DNA from: Candidatus Tenebribacter davisii
Lineage (GTDB): Bacteria > Cloacimonadota > Cloacimonadia > Cloacimonadales > TCS61
Assembly (NCBI GenBank): GCA_030765535.1
Contig: JAVCCH010000066.1
Coordinates: 1 to 47,628 of the forward strand
DNA: 47,628 nucleotides
Direction: 5' to 3'
This document shows, one piece after another, positions 17,567-25,548 of the stretch. How positions within the stretch are numbered: the first letter of the stretch is position 1; every line of letters starts with the position of its first letter. The notes under the pieces are model-generated. The model worked only from the letters and a program-made list of their open reading frames with translations. It had not been told where the DNA came from and made no database searches. Both the position numbers and the translations under genes were made by a program.

Positions 17567-18421
17567 TTACAATAGATTATCAAGATCATTATCAATTTTA
17601 TTATACGAGTCATCCAGTATTTTTTTTAATGTTACCTTTTGTATTTGCCTCACGCGTTCACGTGACAAACCAAGTTCTTCTCCGATCTGAGCGAAATTTT
17701 TAGATTTACCACTTTCCAAACCAAAATACTGCTTTATAATATATGTTTCACGAGGACCTAGAGAATTGATGGATTTATCAATACTCTCTTCAACTTTCTC
17801 ACGGTAGTAAAGGGTTTTAGGATCAACTTCTGATCTATCTGCCAGCAGGTCGCTTAAAGCAATATTGTTATGATTATTTGAGAAGTTAGCATTATCAATA
17901 GACAGAGTATTTTTAGCTTGTTTGTTAATTTTTTTTATTATAGTTTCATCAAGGTCAGTGATCTCAGAGATCTCTTTTACTGTTGCTTTATTTCCTGTTT
18001 CACTAAACACTTTATCTCTGGCATATTTTATTTTATTTGCCTGAGTTGCTTTACCCAGCGGCATTCGTATAATAGATGTTTTTTCTGCAAGGGCGAAAAG
18101 GATCTTCTGACGTATCCACCACACAGCATAAGAGATCAATTTATTTTGTTGTTCCGGCTCAAATTTATCGATCGCTTTGATCAGACCCATATTTCCTTCA
18201 CTAATCAGTTCAGAAAGTGTAAGTCCTCGATTCTGATATTTAGCTGCGATCTTTACAACGAATTTAAGGTTGGAAGTAACAAGTTTTTCGATTGCTACCT
18301 TATCTCCGCTCTTAGCCTTTATAGCAAGTTCATATTCTTCTTCCCTGCTCAGAGGATTGATCTCGGCTATCTGATTAAGATAGTTCTGTAATGCCTTATC
18401 ATTGAAAATATTCTCTGCCAT
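17567..18421 (-). CDS. rpoD: Primary-type sigma-70 factor (RpoD/SigA family, short form)
   Basis: A 284-residue sigma factor. Region 1.2 is ALQNYLNQIAEINPLSREEEYELA. Region 2 includes LVTSNLKFVVKIAAKYQNRGL, ELISEGNMGLIKAIDKFEPE and SYAVWWIRQKI. Region 3 follows IRMPLGK. Region 4 carries the -35-binding helix-turn-helix FAQIGEELGLSRERVRQIQK. The lack of a long region 1.1 and nonconserved insert, giving under 300 residues, matches the housekeeping sigma of Bacteroidetes and relatives. AAAGGAAT precedes the ATG. Whether it is the main sigma or a close paralogue cannot be settled from this window. Confidence 0.88.
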   Translation of the reverse strand: MAENIFNDKALQNYLNQIAEINPLSREEEYELAIKAKSGDKVAIEKLVTSNLKFVVKIAAKYQNRGLTLSELISEGNMGLIKAIDKFEPEQQNKLISYAVWWIRQKILFALAEKTSIIRMPLGKATQANKIKYARDKVFSETGNKATVKEISEITDLDETIIKKINKQAKNTLSIDNANFSNNHNNIALSDLLADRSEVDPKTLYYREKVEESIDKSINSLGPRETYIIKQYFGLESGKSKNFAQIGEELGLSRERVRQIQKVTLKKILDDSYNKIDNDLDNLL

Positions 18422-18441
18422 TTTATATTCCTTTTTCTTTC

Positions 18442-18545
18442 GACGTGATCAACAAGATACACAGGATCAAGTCTAAATTTTCTATCATTTCTTCTTTACC
18501 CTATCCTTTCACTTTTATCATGTTCATCCGGTTAATCCTGTCTGC
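18442..18545. repeat. 104-bp direct repeat, copy 1 (flanks GxxExxY gene)
   Basis: Starts GACGTGATCAACAAGATACA and ends TTAATCCTGTCTGC. It matches 18954-19057 at about 94 of 104 positions with no gap. Each copy has ACAGGAT near its left end and ATCCTGT near its right end, so each is itself a loose palindrome. Confidence 0.9.
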
Positions 18546-18549
18546 TTTT

Positions 18550-18930
18550 TTAGCTCAGGACTCTAACCTTTCTTTTAACCTGCACTTCTTTACTACTAAA
18601 ATTAATTAGTAGTCCTACATCAATTCCAGTAGCTGTGAGATAATTCACAAGTTGAACTTCATGGACTTTAGCCAATTCTTTAAATGCTTTCAGCTCTATT
18701 ATGACCTTATTCTCAACAACTATATCTGCTATGAAAAATCCAACTTCCTGTTCATCATAAAATACTTGTATTGATTTTTGTTGTTCAGCGCTTAATCCTA
18801 ATTTCTTAAGTTCAATCATCAGGCAACTTTCATAAACTGATTCAAAAAATCCACTTCCTAGTTTATTATAAACTTTATAAGATGCACCTATAATCTTATC
18901 TGTCAGATCAGCATATTTAAGTTCATTCAT
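18550..18930 (-). CDS. GxxExxY family protein (PDDEXK_3 nuclease fold)
   Basis: A 126-residue protein with the eponymous motif GFFESVY (Gly27, Glu30, Tyr33). A nuclease-like core follows: Asp69 (FIADIVV) and Glu79-Leu-Lys81 (IIELKA), i.e. a D-(x)n-E-x-K arrangement of the PD-(D/E)XK superfamily. The family is widespread, often linked to intervening sequences or dispersed repeats, and its biochemical role is not established. The gene lies exactly between two 104-bp direct repeats, as if moved or maintained as a unit, and separates the sigma factor from the MerR-like gene. Confidence 0.87.
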   Translation of the reverse strand: MNELKYADLTDKIIGASYKVYNKLGSGFFESVYESCLMIELKKLGLSAEQQKSIQVFYDEQEVGFFIADIVVENKVIIELKAFKELAKVHEVQLVNYLTATGIDVGLLINFSSKEVQVKRKVRVLS

Positions 18931-18953
18931 AATATTACCATCTTTATTCTTTT

Positions 18954-19057
18954 GACGTGATCAACAAGATAAACAGGATTGAGTCTAAATTTTCTATCAT
19001 TTCTTTTTCACTCTATCCTTTCAATTTTTTCATGTTCATCCAGTAAATCCTGTCTGC
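18954..19057. repeat. 104-bp direct repeat, copy 2 (flanks GxxExxY gene)
   Basis: Second copy, beginning GACGTGATCAACAAGATAAA and ending TAAATCCTGTCTGC, six bases before the MerR-like stop. It is about 90 percent identical to 18442-18545 by eye, with substitutions only. Confidence 0.9.
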
Positions 19058-19062
19058 ATTCT

Positions 19063-19365
19063 TTAAACCTGAAAATCATTAATATGATCATAGATAAAAT
19101 CCAGTAATTCATCATCATTCATATTAAGTTTTTTTGCAAAAGAAAATACGATCTTTACACCGGATAGATTCATGCCAAGTTCAGATGTCAATGTAATAAT
19201 TGTAGTGATTTTTGTTACATCATTCCTGGTGAAAAGTCGTGTATTATGATCAGATCTGATCGGCTTAATCAATCCTTTCCGCTCATACATCCTGATAGTT
19301 TGATCGTGAACGCCAAGCTGCTTAGCTACCTCTCCGATTTTTAATAATTTACCTTTATCTACCAT
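19063..19365 (-). CDS. MerR-family regulator, HspR-like
   Basis: A 100-residue protein with an N-terminal MerR winged helix: KIGEVAKQLGVHDQTIRMYERKGLI (residues about 9-33), with the RMYERKGL wing start and RSDHNTRLFTRNDV. A short helical tail with no cysteine or ligand-binding domain follows. The IRMYERKGLIxPxRSxxNxRxF pattern is that of HspR heat-shock repressors, though no dnaK or clpB gene is nearby. AGAGGGAAT precedes the ATG. It lies 16 bases after the LysM-M23 gene on the same strand, so it is probably co-transcribed with acylphosphatase and the peptidase. Confidence 0.82.
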   Translation of the reverse strand: MVDKGKLLKIGEVAKQLGVHDQTIRMYERKGLIKPIRSDHNTRLFTRNDVTKITTIITLTSELGMNLSGVKIVFSFAKKLNMNDDELLDFIYDHINDFQV

Positions 19366-19381
19366 TATTCCCTCTTGCAGA

Positions 19382-20290
19382 TTAAAGCCCTGGAAGAACT
19401 TTTCGAGGATTAATCGCTTTCCCCTTTATACGGTATTCAAAATGAAGATGCGGACCAGTAGCTGTTCCTGTCTGTCCTAAAGAAGCTATTGGCTGTCCTT
19501 TACTTACTGTTTCACCCAGTCTTACCAGATTAGCTTCATTATGTGCGTACACGGTCATTACATAATCATCATGTTCAAGAATTATCACATTTCCATATCC
19601 GCGCTGTGTTCCTGAATATACAACTTTCCCTTTGAGAGCTGCATAAATAGGATCACCTTTATCTGCAGAAATATCAATTCCTTTATGAGGTCTGCCGTTA
19701 CGCATACCAAATTCAGAAGTAACAGTTCCATGAGTGGGCAGAGCAAGCTTAGACCTTGGTTTTGTAACTGCAGGATGTGTTGGAATTGATTTACCTGTTT
19801 TTGGCTTTTCAATATGTTCTACCACTGGACTGGAAACAGGCTTTGTTTTTCCAGCAGTTAGTACAATATTCATACCCGGCTCGAGTTTATAAGAGTGCAG
19901 ATCGTTATAATCAAGGATATCGAAAACACTTAATCCATACATTTTTGCAATGCGGTGAATTGATTCTTTCGGTTTAACAATATGATAACCTCTTTTGGGA
20001 ATTTTACGCTGAGTAACAAATTCCTGCTTCTTTGCCGGATGTGGATAAAGAAAGATCTTCTGCCCTGTAAATATCCTGTCCGAACTCATATTATTGAAAA
20101 GCTTGATCTTCTCGGTGGAAAGTGAATATTGACCGGCAATTGATTGCAGGGTCTCACCTTTCTTTACTATATGATAATCTCCAGAAGGTGTAACGTAAAG
20201 AGGATTACTGGACAGTGCAAAAACAGAAGAAACTGATATCAGAAAAATAGTGCAGATCAAACTGTGCAAAAGCCACTTGTTTCTTCCCAT
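19382..20290 (-). CDS. LysM-domain M23 family peptidoglycan metallopeptidase
   Basis: A 302-residue envelope protein. It has an N-terminal hydrophobic signal (residues about 7-26) and two LysM domains (about 39-82 beginning YHIVKKGETL, and 102-144 beginning YHIVKPKESI). A Pro/Lys linker leads to an M23 (LytM) domain. Zinc ligands His202 and Asp206 (HKGID) and His283 (HLHFE) are present, with His250 (YAHN) and His281 as catalytic partners. All key residues are retained, so it is a likely active endopeptidase rather than an EnvC/NlpD-type activator. It lies 16 bases after acylphosphatase and 16 before the MerR-like gene. Confidence 0.92.
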   Translation of the reverse strand: MGRNKWLLHSLICTIFLISVSSVFALSSNPLYVTPSGDYHIVKKGETLQSIAGQYSLSTEKIKLFNNMSSDRIFTGQKIFLYPHPAKKQEFVTQRKIPKRGYHIVKPKESIHRIAKMYGLSVFDILDYNDLHSYKLEPGMNIVLTAGKTKPVSSPVVEHIEKPKTGKSIPTHPAVTKPRSKLALPTHGTVTSEFGMRNGRPHKGIDISADKGDPIYAALKGKVVYSGTQRGYGNVIILEHDDYVMTVYAHNEANLVRLGETVSKGQPIASLGQTGTATGPHLHFEYRIKGKAINPRKVLPGL

Positions 20291-20306
20291 CCTTTTATAT
20301 TCCTAA

Positions 20307-20579
20307 CTAATACCTTATACTGAAATCTGTAAACTGTTCACCTAAAATTATTTCGGAAGTTTGTATCTTATCTACTCTGGCCATAGAAGGACCCTCCCGG
20401 AGCATATTGATAAAAATTTTTAAAATACTCTCCTCTCCAACAGCGACAATTTTCACATCTCCATTCATCATATTCTCGGCATACCCTTTTATGTTAAGCT
20501 CATTCGCTCCATGTAGAACAAAGCCTCGATAACATACTCCCTGCACTCTGCCTGAAACGATGATTTCAATTTCTTTCAT
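20307..20579 (-). CDS. acyP: Acylphosphatase
   Basis: A 90-residue enzyme hydrolysing acyl phosphates. The phosphate-binding loop GRVQGVCYRGF has the catalytic Arg18, and KGYAENMMNGDV supplies the catalytic Asn36. The remainder (VGEESILKIFINMLREGPSMARVDKI) follows the family well, and the length is typical. It is first in a minus-strand group with the LysM-M23 gene. Confidence 0.92.
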   Translation of the reverse strand: MKEIEIIVSGRVQGVCYRGFVLHGANELNIKGYAENMMNGDVKIVAVGEESILKIFINMLREGPSMARVDKIQTSEIILGEQFTDFSIRY

Positions 20580-20973
20580 TTTATACTCAATAATAATAAA
20601 ACCATTCTATAAATATGAGTGAGACCGTGTCAAATAATTTAATAATCCGGAAAGGGAATCCTGAAATTTATAAAAGGTACAAATAATGGCATATCAACAA
20701 AAAGTTTGACAAAGATTTAATTTTATTGATTGTGAAGATGTACTTGTTAAAACATGAGAGATACAATGAATATATTAATTGGACTTTACATAATAAGGAA
20801 ATGAGTGTTACAACATTAAAGTGAGTTAATGATTCATAAATAAAGGTACAAAATGAGAGTTGATCTAAATGTGATATACGCGATATTTGTCGAATACAAC
20901 CCCAAATTAGGGGGTGTTCGCGACAAAATTGGCGGGGACACAAACATTATGGGCAAAAATATTAGGAGGTAAG
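20580..20973. other. Spacer between divergent genes; possible 39-codon ORF and attC-like end
   Basis: Nearly 400 bases between acylphosphatase and the lipoprotein. A small plus-strand frame at 20853-20972 (39 codons, starting MRVDLNVIYAIFVEYN) is open but unrecognised and ends inside the Shine-Dalgarno of the next gene. Around 20899-20926 CAACCCC...GGGGGTGTTCG forms an imperfect hairpin. The stretch ending AACATTATGGGC (20944-20955) resembles the R' end of an integron attC site. AAAGGTACAAA occurs twice (20674 and 20843 areas). Nothing else is interpretable. Confidence 0.35.
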
Positions 20974-21723
20974 ATGAAAAGTAAATGGATGATATTTATT
21001 ATAATTTTAATATTAATCAGCTGTTCAGATAAACCAATGAAAGAGAAAGATAATGCTGATTTGGAAAAAACAAAGGTGGTTGAGATAAAAGAAGAGAATC
21101 CACCATTAAAAACCTGCAGTATACAATTGGGTGACTTTGAAATGGGTGTAGATGGATATTCTCTTGGTAAGGAAACAGAACTCACAGAATTATTAAAGCA
21201 ATTAAAAAATATGGAATGTGATATTATCGAAATTTCATATGGTTGGACTGGTTTGTCTAGTGGTTATGCACCAGCAAAAATAATTTATAATAGACATACA
21301 AAAAGATTGCAACAAATATATGTGGAAACTAACGTAATTGAGGATTATCAAAACGTTGATGAAAATTGTTTGAAAGATTTTCTCGAGAAGGGTCACAAAT
21401 CTTTATGGGAATTAGAGAGTTACTGTGAAAATATTACTTATGATTTCAATAATAGAGAAATGAAACAAAGTGCAATTGGTCCAAAACCAGAGCAAAGTAC
21501 ATTAGATGGTTCAGTTTTAATTGTAAAAAGTTATGTTAAATCAAATGCAAAAGATGCAACAAGTATTGAATTTATTGAATGGTCAAAAGTAACTAGTTTT
21601 GGTGAAGATTGGGTTGTAAGATGTAAATTTAAAGGTTCTAATTCATTTGGTAGTGTTGTCACTCAAAATGTGTGGTTTTATATTCAAGACAATAAAATTG
21701 TTAATACAAAAATTATTGAATAA
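20974..21723 (+). CDS. Lipoprotein, unknown function (possible orphan integron cassette)
   Basis: A 249-residue protein. The start at 20974 is chosen because TAGGAGG lies just upstream and because it gives a lipoprotein signal, MKSKWMIFIIILILISC, with Cys17. A charged Lys/Glu linker precedes a soluble part with no recognised motif (SIQLGDFEMGVDGY, EISYGWTGLSSGYAPAK). Composition is more AT-rich and repetitive than its neighbours. The stop is followed directly by TTGCCTATAACAAGCG, like the start of an attC site, and AACATTATGGGC lies ahead of the gene, so it resembles a captured cassette. No integrase is visible. Confidence 0.7.
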   Translation: MKSKWMIFIIILILISCSDKPMKEKDNADLEKTKVVEIKEENPPLKTCSIQLGDFEMGVDGYSLGKETELTELLKQLKNMECDIIEISYGWTGLSSGYAPAKIIYNRHTKRLQQIYVETNVIEDYQNVDENCLKDFLEKGHKSLWELESYCENITYDFNNREMKQSAIGPKPEQSTLDGSVLIVKSYVKSNAKDATSIEFIEWSKVTSFGEDWVVRCKFKGSNSFGSVVTQNVWFYIQDNKIVNTKIIE

Positions 21724-21973
21724 TTGCCTATAACAAGCGTGTCGCTTAAAAAAAAATATAAATTATAAATTACGAATTATGAGCCGAAGCGAAGCGGAGA
21801 CCGACGAAGTCAATTATGAATGTGAACCGCCTTCACTACGTTTCGCAGCGTCGAGAATGTGAAATGAGAATTAGTAGTAAGAAATGAATAATTAATTTAA
21901 CATCTTAAATCATAAATTTTAAATTGCAAATCAATATCTTGACACAAAAAAGGATGCCCGATAGTAGTTAAAT
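21724..21973. other. Repeat-rich spacer before rsmG
   Basis: After the attC-like TTGCCTATAACAAGCG (21724-21739) come an A-run and small AT palindromes. AATTATGA occurs at both 21775 and 21812, bracketing the GC-rich GCCGAAGCGAAGCGGAGACC. Words such as GAATGTGAA recur. No coding potential is seen. This looks like a dispersed-repeat remnant. Confidence 0.4.
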
Positions 21974-22609
21974 ATGATAAAAGAAAGAAATATTATGCAT
22001 AAAGGCATCTTTAAGAAATATTTGGAAAAATATCTACCGCAAAAAGCAGAAGAACTTATGATCAAATTTGAGAATCTACTTGAAGCATTATGGGAAGAGA
22101 ATTCCAAAGTAAACCTAATTTCGCGGAAAACTTTGAAAGAAGAATATTGGACACGGCATTTTTTAGATTCCCTGCTCCCAATTGAGATTACAGATCTTTC
22201 TAATAAAAAAATACTGGATTTCGGAACCGGGGGTGGATTGCCAGGAATACCCTTAAATCTTGTCTTTCCTAACTCTAAGCTTTATCTGTTGGATTCAACA
22301 CACAAAAAGATCAATGCAGTAAAAAATATAATTAAAATTCTTGACCTGCCATCGTGTTTCACGATTGTTTCACGGTTAGAAGATTTAGATGACAGATGGT
22401 TTAATTTTTTTGATGTTATAGTGTGCAGGTCAGTGAAAATATTGCCTAAATACAAAAGAGTTTTATTCAAATTGATCAAGAACAACGGGAAGATAATTTT
22501 GTATAAAAGTAAATTGATCGATGATATTGGGCAATTCAAAAAGCGTCATATTCACGATGTTTCGCATCCTGCCATTGGTGAACGTAAAATAATTGAAATA
22601 ATAAAGTAG
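21974..22609 (+). CDS. rsmG: 16S rRNA (guanine527-N7)-methyltransferase RsmG
   Basis: A 211-residue SAM-dependent enzyme that methylates G527 of 16S rRNA. Diagnostic segments: NSKVNLISRKTLKEEYWTRHFLDSL, the SAM loop LDFGTGGGLPGIPL (about residues 81-94) and LLDSTHKKINAVKNI. VIVCRSVKILPKY follows. The true start may be the ATG at 21995, since neither has a strong ribosome site. It precedes parA-parB, the classic gidB-parAB arrangement near many bacterial origins. It contains two direct parS half-sites (22355-22374). Confidence 0.93.
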   Translation: MIKERNIMHKGIFKKYLEKYLPQKAEELMIKFENLLEALWEENSKVNLISRKTLKEEYWTRHFLDSLLPIEITDLSNKKILDFGTGGGLPGIPLNLVFPNSKLYLLDSTHKKINAVKNIIKILDLPSCFTIVSRLEDLDDRWFNFFDVIVCRSVKILPKYKRVLFKLIKNNGKIILYKSKLIDDIGQFKKRHIHDVSHPAIGERKIIEIIK

Positions 22610-22658
22610 TGATAGATAGGAAAGTACAAAGATCTTTGCTGAATATTCTGGAGAAAAT

Positions 22659-23414
22659 ATGGGAAAAATTATTGCAATAGTAAATCAGAAAGGGGGTGTT
22701 GGCAAAACAACATCTGCCATTAATATTGCTTCTGCCCTGGCGATTTACGAAAAGAAGACATTACTGATAGATTTTGATCCGCAGGGCAATTCTACCAGTG
22801 GAGTTGGTGTAAATGGAGAACGTCCAAATATTTATGAAGCACTTTTAAGTAATAATAAGATCACTGAAGTAATTAAGAGATCTCCAATCCTGGAAAAACT
22901 GGATGTTGTACCGTCTAATATAGATCTTAGTGGTGCAGAGATCGAATTGGTGAAAGAATACTCCAGAGAATTCAAACTTAAAGAAGCTTTAGCTCCTATC
23001 AAAGATGAATATGATTACATAATAATTGACTGCCCTCCCTCACTGGGTTTACTTACCGTTAATGCCCTCTCTGCCTGTACCGATGTACTCATCCCTATTC
23101 AATGTGAATACTATGCTCTGGAAGGCGTAAGCCAGCTGTTAAATACGATCAGATTATTAAAAAAAGGATTAAATCCCGATTTGAATATTATGGGAATATT
23201 ACTTACAATGTACGACAGAAGACTTAATTTATCTCTTCAGGTCGCCAAAGAAGTAAGGCGGTATTTTCAGGAACAGGCATTCAGTACAATAATTCATCGA
23301 AGTGTAAAATTGAGCGAAGCACCCAGTTTTGGAAAGTCCATATTCCATTACGACATTAAATCGTCAGGTGCAAAAAGTTATTTGCAGTTGGCAAAGGAAG
23401 TGATTTCAAGATGA
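22659..23414 (+). CDS. parA: Chromosome-partitioning ATPase ParA (Soj)
   Basis: A 251-residue P-loop ATPase. The deviant Walker A is KGGVGKTT (residues 11-18), with the signature Lys before the Gly pair. FDPQGNSTSG, IIDCPPSLG (Walker B region) and PIQCEYYALEGV follow. The length and absence of an N-terminal helix-turn-helix fit chromosomal Soj rather than plasmid ParA. CTGGAGAAAAT precedes the ATG, and the stop overlaps parB by four bases. It acts with ParB and the parS site at 34468 to segregate the origin region. Confidence 0.95.
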   Translation: MGKIIAIVNQKGGVGKTTSAINIASALAIYEKKTLLIDFDPQGNSTSGVGVNGERPNIYEALLSNNKITEVIKRSPILEKLDVVPSNIDLSGAEIELVKEYSREFKLKEALAPIKDEYDYIIIDCPPSLGLLTVNALSACTDVLIPIQCEYYALEGVSQLLNTIRLLKKGLNPDLNIMGILLTMYDRRLNLSLQVAKEVRRYFQEQAFSTIIHRSVKLSEAPSFGKSIFHYDIKSSGAKSYLQLAKEVISR

Positions 23415-24262
23415 CAAAATTAGGAAAAGGATTAGAAGCGCTGATAAGTTCAGTTCCGGAATCAACGGATATTTCAACCGGTATCACTACGATCAGAACG
23501 GATAAGATAAAACCCAATAGATACCAGCCGAGAAAGAAATTTAATTCGGAAAAACTGCAGGAACTGGCAAATTCACTAAAAGAGAATGGGATTATTCAAC
23601 CGATCATAGTTACTTCCAAGGATGAAGGTGAATATGAGCTTATTGCCGGGGAACGCAGGCTGGAAGCATCCAAGCTGGCAGGATTTAGCGAAATACCGGT
23701 TATCATCAGGAGTGTTTCACCCAAAGAGCAGCTGCAATTTGCGATCATTGAGAACGTGCAGAGAGAAGATCTCACTGCTATTGAAGAAGCAAGAGCATAT
23801 CAGCAGTTGAATGAAGAATTCAAACTTACTCACGCACAAATTTCTGATATCGTTGGTAAGGATAGAGCAACAATAACAAACTTTATCAGGTTGCTGAAAC
23901 TAAGTGAGGATATACAACAGATGATCTTAAACGATCAAATATCTTCAGGACACGCCAGAGCAATATTACAAGTTGACGAAAGCCTTAGAGACAAGTTCTC
24001 CAGGTTAATAATTAAAAATAAACTATCCGTACGTAAAACAGAAGAAGAAGCTAAACGTATAAAAGAGACAGGATCGGTTTCTATTCTCAGGAAGAAAAAA
24101 GAGACTGTCGAAATTCCGGAAATGAAAGAATATGAAAAAGACCTAAAACAGAAATTTAAATTAAAAGTAAAAATCTCTGACAATAATTATAAGGGTAAAG
24201 TCAGCATTTATTACTCTTCTGAGGATGAATTGAACACTCTCCTGGAAAAATTGAAAAAATGA
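23411..24262 (+). CDS. parB: Chromosome-partitioning protein ParB (Spo0J)
   Basis: A 283-residue CTP-dependent DNA clamp. The N-terminus KLGKGLEALIS is the ParA-contacting peptide. The CTP-binding motif GERRLEAS is at residues 80-87, and ENVQREDLTAIEEARAYQ leads to the helix-turn-helix HAQISDIVGKDRATITNFIRLL, which reads parS. A C-terminal dimerisation segment closes the protein. It starts four bases inside parA and ends with a four-base overlap with the M23 gene, so these are one transcript. Confidence 0.95.
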   Translation: MTKLGKGLEALISSVPESTDISTGITTIRTDKIKPNRYQPRKKFNSEKLQELANSLKENGIIQPIIVTSKDEGEYELIAGERRLEASKLAGFSEIPVIIRSVSPKEQLQFAIIENVQREDLTAIEEARAYQQLNEEFKLTHAQISDIVGKDRATITNFIRLLKLSEDIQQMILNDQISSGHARAILQVDESLRDKFSRLIIKNKLSVRKTEEEAKRIKETGSVSILRKKKETVEIPEMKEYEKDLKQKFKLKVKISDNNYKGKVSIYYSSEDELNTLLEKLKK

Positions 24263-24924
24263 AATATCTCATTGTGGTCTTGCTGGTGCTGGTTTTGGTT
24301 ATTACTACCTGGTTTTACATGGAAAATGTAAGATTGAAAAAAGTTATTGCAGCACAGGAAGAAGAGCTGGATGTTTCAACAAAATATATTCAACAATTAA
24401 ATAAGAAGATCATGGATGAACATAAATCTGAATTACCGAACAAAACTGGTGATGAAAAGATCCGGGAATTAATGAATGATTACATGGATGAACAACATAA
24501 AAAGGCAAATGAAGATCTGGATAAAGCTGTAAAATTTGATGAAAAATTTAAATATGAACCTGATATTATTCCCGTGAAAGGTGATTTTGCCATAAGCCAG
24601 AAATTTTCTGAAAAGCATATGGCAATAGATCTTGCCGCTCCTACAGGCACAGAAGTAGTTGCAGCTGCAGCAGGAGAGATCCTCTCAGTTTATAATGATG
24701 AAATATTCGGTAATGTTATAATGATAGATCATTTGAACAAGTACACAACACTTTACGCTCATCTTGCCACAACCTTTTTTGTAAGTAACAGTACGGTAGA
24801 AAAAGGCGAAACTATCGGACTTGTTGGAAATACCGGCAATAGCTCTGCCCCACATCTGCATTACGAGATCATGGTTGATGGTATCAATGTTGATCCGGAA
24901 GAATATATTGATTTTAAAAAATAG
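24259..24924 (+). CDS. Membrane-anchored M23 metallopeptidase
   Basis: A 221-residue protein with one N-terminal membrane anchor (residues 3-20), a coiled-coil stalk (about 22-95) and a periplasmic LytM domain. Zinc ligands His120-x3-Asp124 and His201 are present, with His168 (YAHL) and His199 (HLHYE) as catalytic partners, so the active site is complete. It is translationally coupled to parB (ATGA) and is followed 11 bases later by a bactofilin. Bactofilins often work with M23 peptidases to shape the wall locally, so a cell-shape role is likely. Confidence 0.9.
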   Translation: MKYLIVVLLVLVLVITTWFYMENVRLKKVIAAQEEELDVSTKYIQQLNKKIMDEHKSELPNKTGDEKIRELMNDYMDEQHKKANEDLDKAVKFDEKFKYEPDIIPVKGDFAISQKFSEKHMAIDLAAPTGTEVVAAAAGEILSVYNDEIFGNVIMIDHLNKYTTLYAHLATTFFVSNSTVEKGETIGLVGNTGNSSAPHLHYEIMVDGINVDPEEYIDFKK

Positions 24925-24935
24925 GAGGATAATAT

Positions 24936-25325
24936 ATGAATAAAAATAGAAAAGTTGAACTCTCAACCATAATTGGAAAAGGAAGTAAGGTAAAAGGTTC
25001 ACTCTATGTTCAAGGCGGGATAAGAATTGATGGAGAGATAGAGGGAACAGTTGAATCTGACGGATTTGTGACTATTGGATCATCAGGTATTGCGAAAGCT
25101 GATATTAAAGCAGATGAATGCCTTATCTCAGGTACAGTAGAAGGTAATGTCGTTTGTAAAGATGCTGTTGAGCTGGATAGAAGTGCAAGAATGACCGGTG
25201 ATATTGTCGCTAAGATATTGAAGATACACACCGGAGCAGTATTCAACGGAAACAGTTCTATGAATTCAGGTACCAGAGTTCCCAAAAAAGTAATTATCAC
25301 AAATGATGTGGAAAAGAAAGACTAA
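24936..25325 (+). CDS. Bactofilin (polymer-forming cytoskeletal protein)
   Basis: A 129-residue protein with the DUF583/bactofilin core: repeated short beta-turns such as GSLYVQGGIRIDGEIEGTVES, SGIAKADIKADECLISGTVEGNV and ARMTGDIVAKILKIHTGAVFNG. These build a right-handed beta-helix that polymerises without nucleotide. Disordered N- and C-tails are typical. TAGGAGGATAATAT is a strong ribosome site. Its 3' end overlaps atpZ by 23 bases. Confidence 0.93.
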   Translation: MNKNRKVELSTIIGKGSKVKGSLYVQGGIRIDGEIEGTVESDGFVTIGSSGIAKADIKADECLISGTVEGNVVCKDAVELDRSARMTGDIVAKILKIHTGAVFNGNSSMNSGTRVPKKVIITNDVEKKD

Positions 25326-25542
25326 ACTTAATAGTGAATTATTAAGATACTTAAGTCTGGTTTCACAGCTGGGGATAACTGTAATTAGTTCAATCCTGAT
25401 AGCATTAGTTGTGGCAGTTTTCATAGAAAAAAGAGTTCAATCTGACGGTATTGTAATTTTAGTTGGAGTTTTAATTGGTGTTGCAGCAGGAATTTTTGCA
25501 GCATATAAGTTATTAAAAAAAATATTAGAAAAAGATTTATAA
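25303..25542 (+). CDS. atpZ: AtpZ/AtpI-family small F-ATPase accessory protein
   Basis: A 79-residue protein with two hydrophobic segments (about 17-36 and 48-66) separated by EKRVQSDG, the layout of the ATPase gene-1 (AtpZ) family found ahead of F-type operons in Na+ and alkaliphilic systems. It starts inside the bactofilin gene; ATG at 25303 or 25306 is possible. It leads the atp cluster. Confidence 0.75.
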   Translation: MMWKRKTKLNSELLRYLSLVSQLGITVISSILIALVVAVFIEKRVQSDGIVILVGVLIGVAAGIFAAYKLLKKILEKDL

Positions 25543-25548
25543 AACAAT

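Noticed and set aside
20853-20972. 39-codon ORF ahead of the 20974 lipoprotein as a gene
   Set aside because: Only a weak ribosome site, no recognisable family, and its end is the ribosome site of the next gene; the open frame may be chance.
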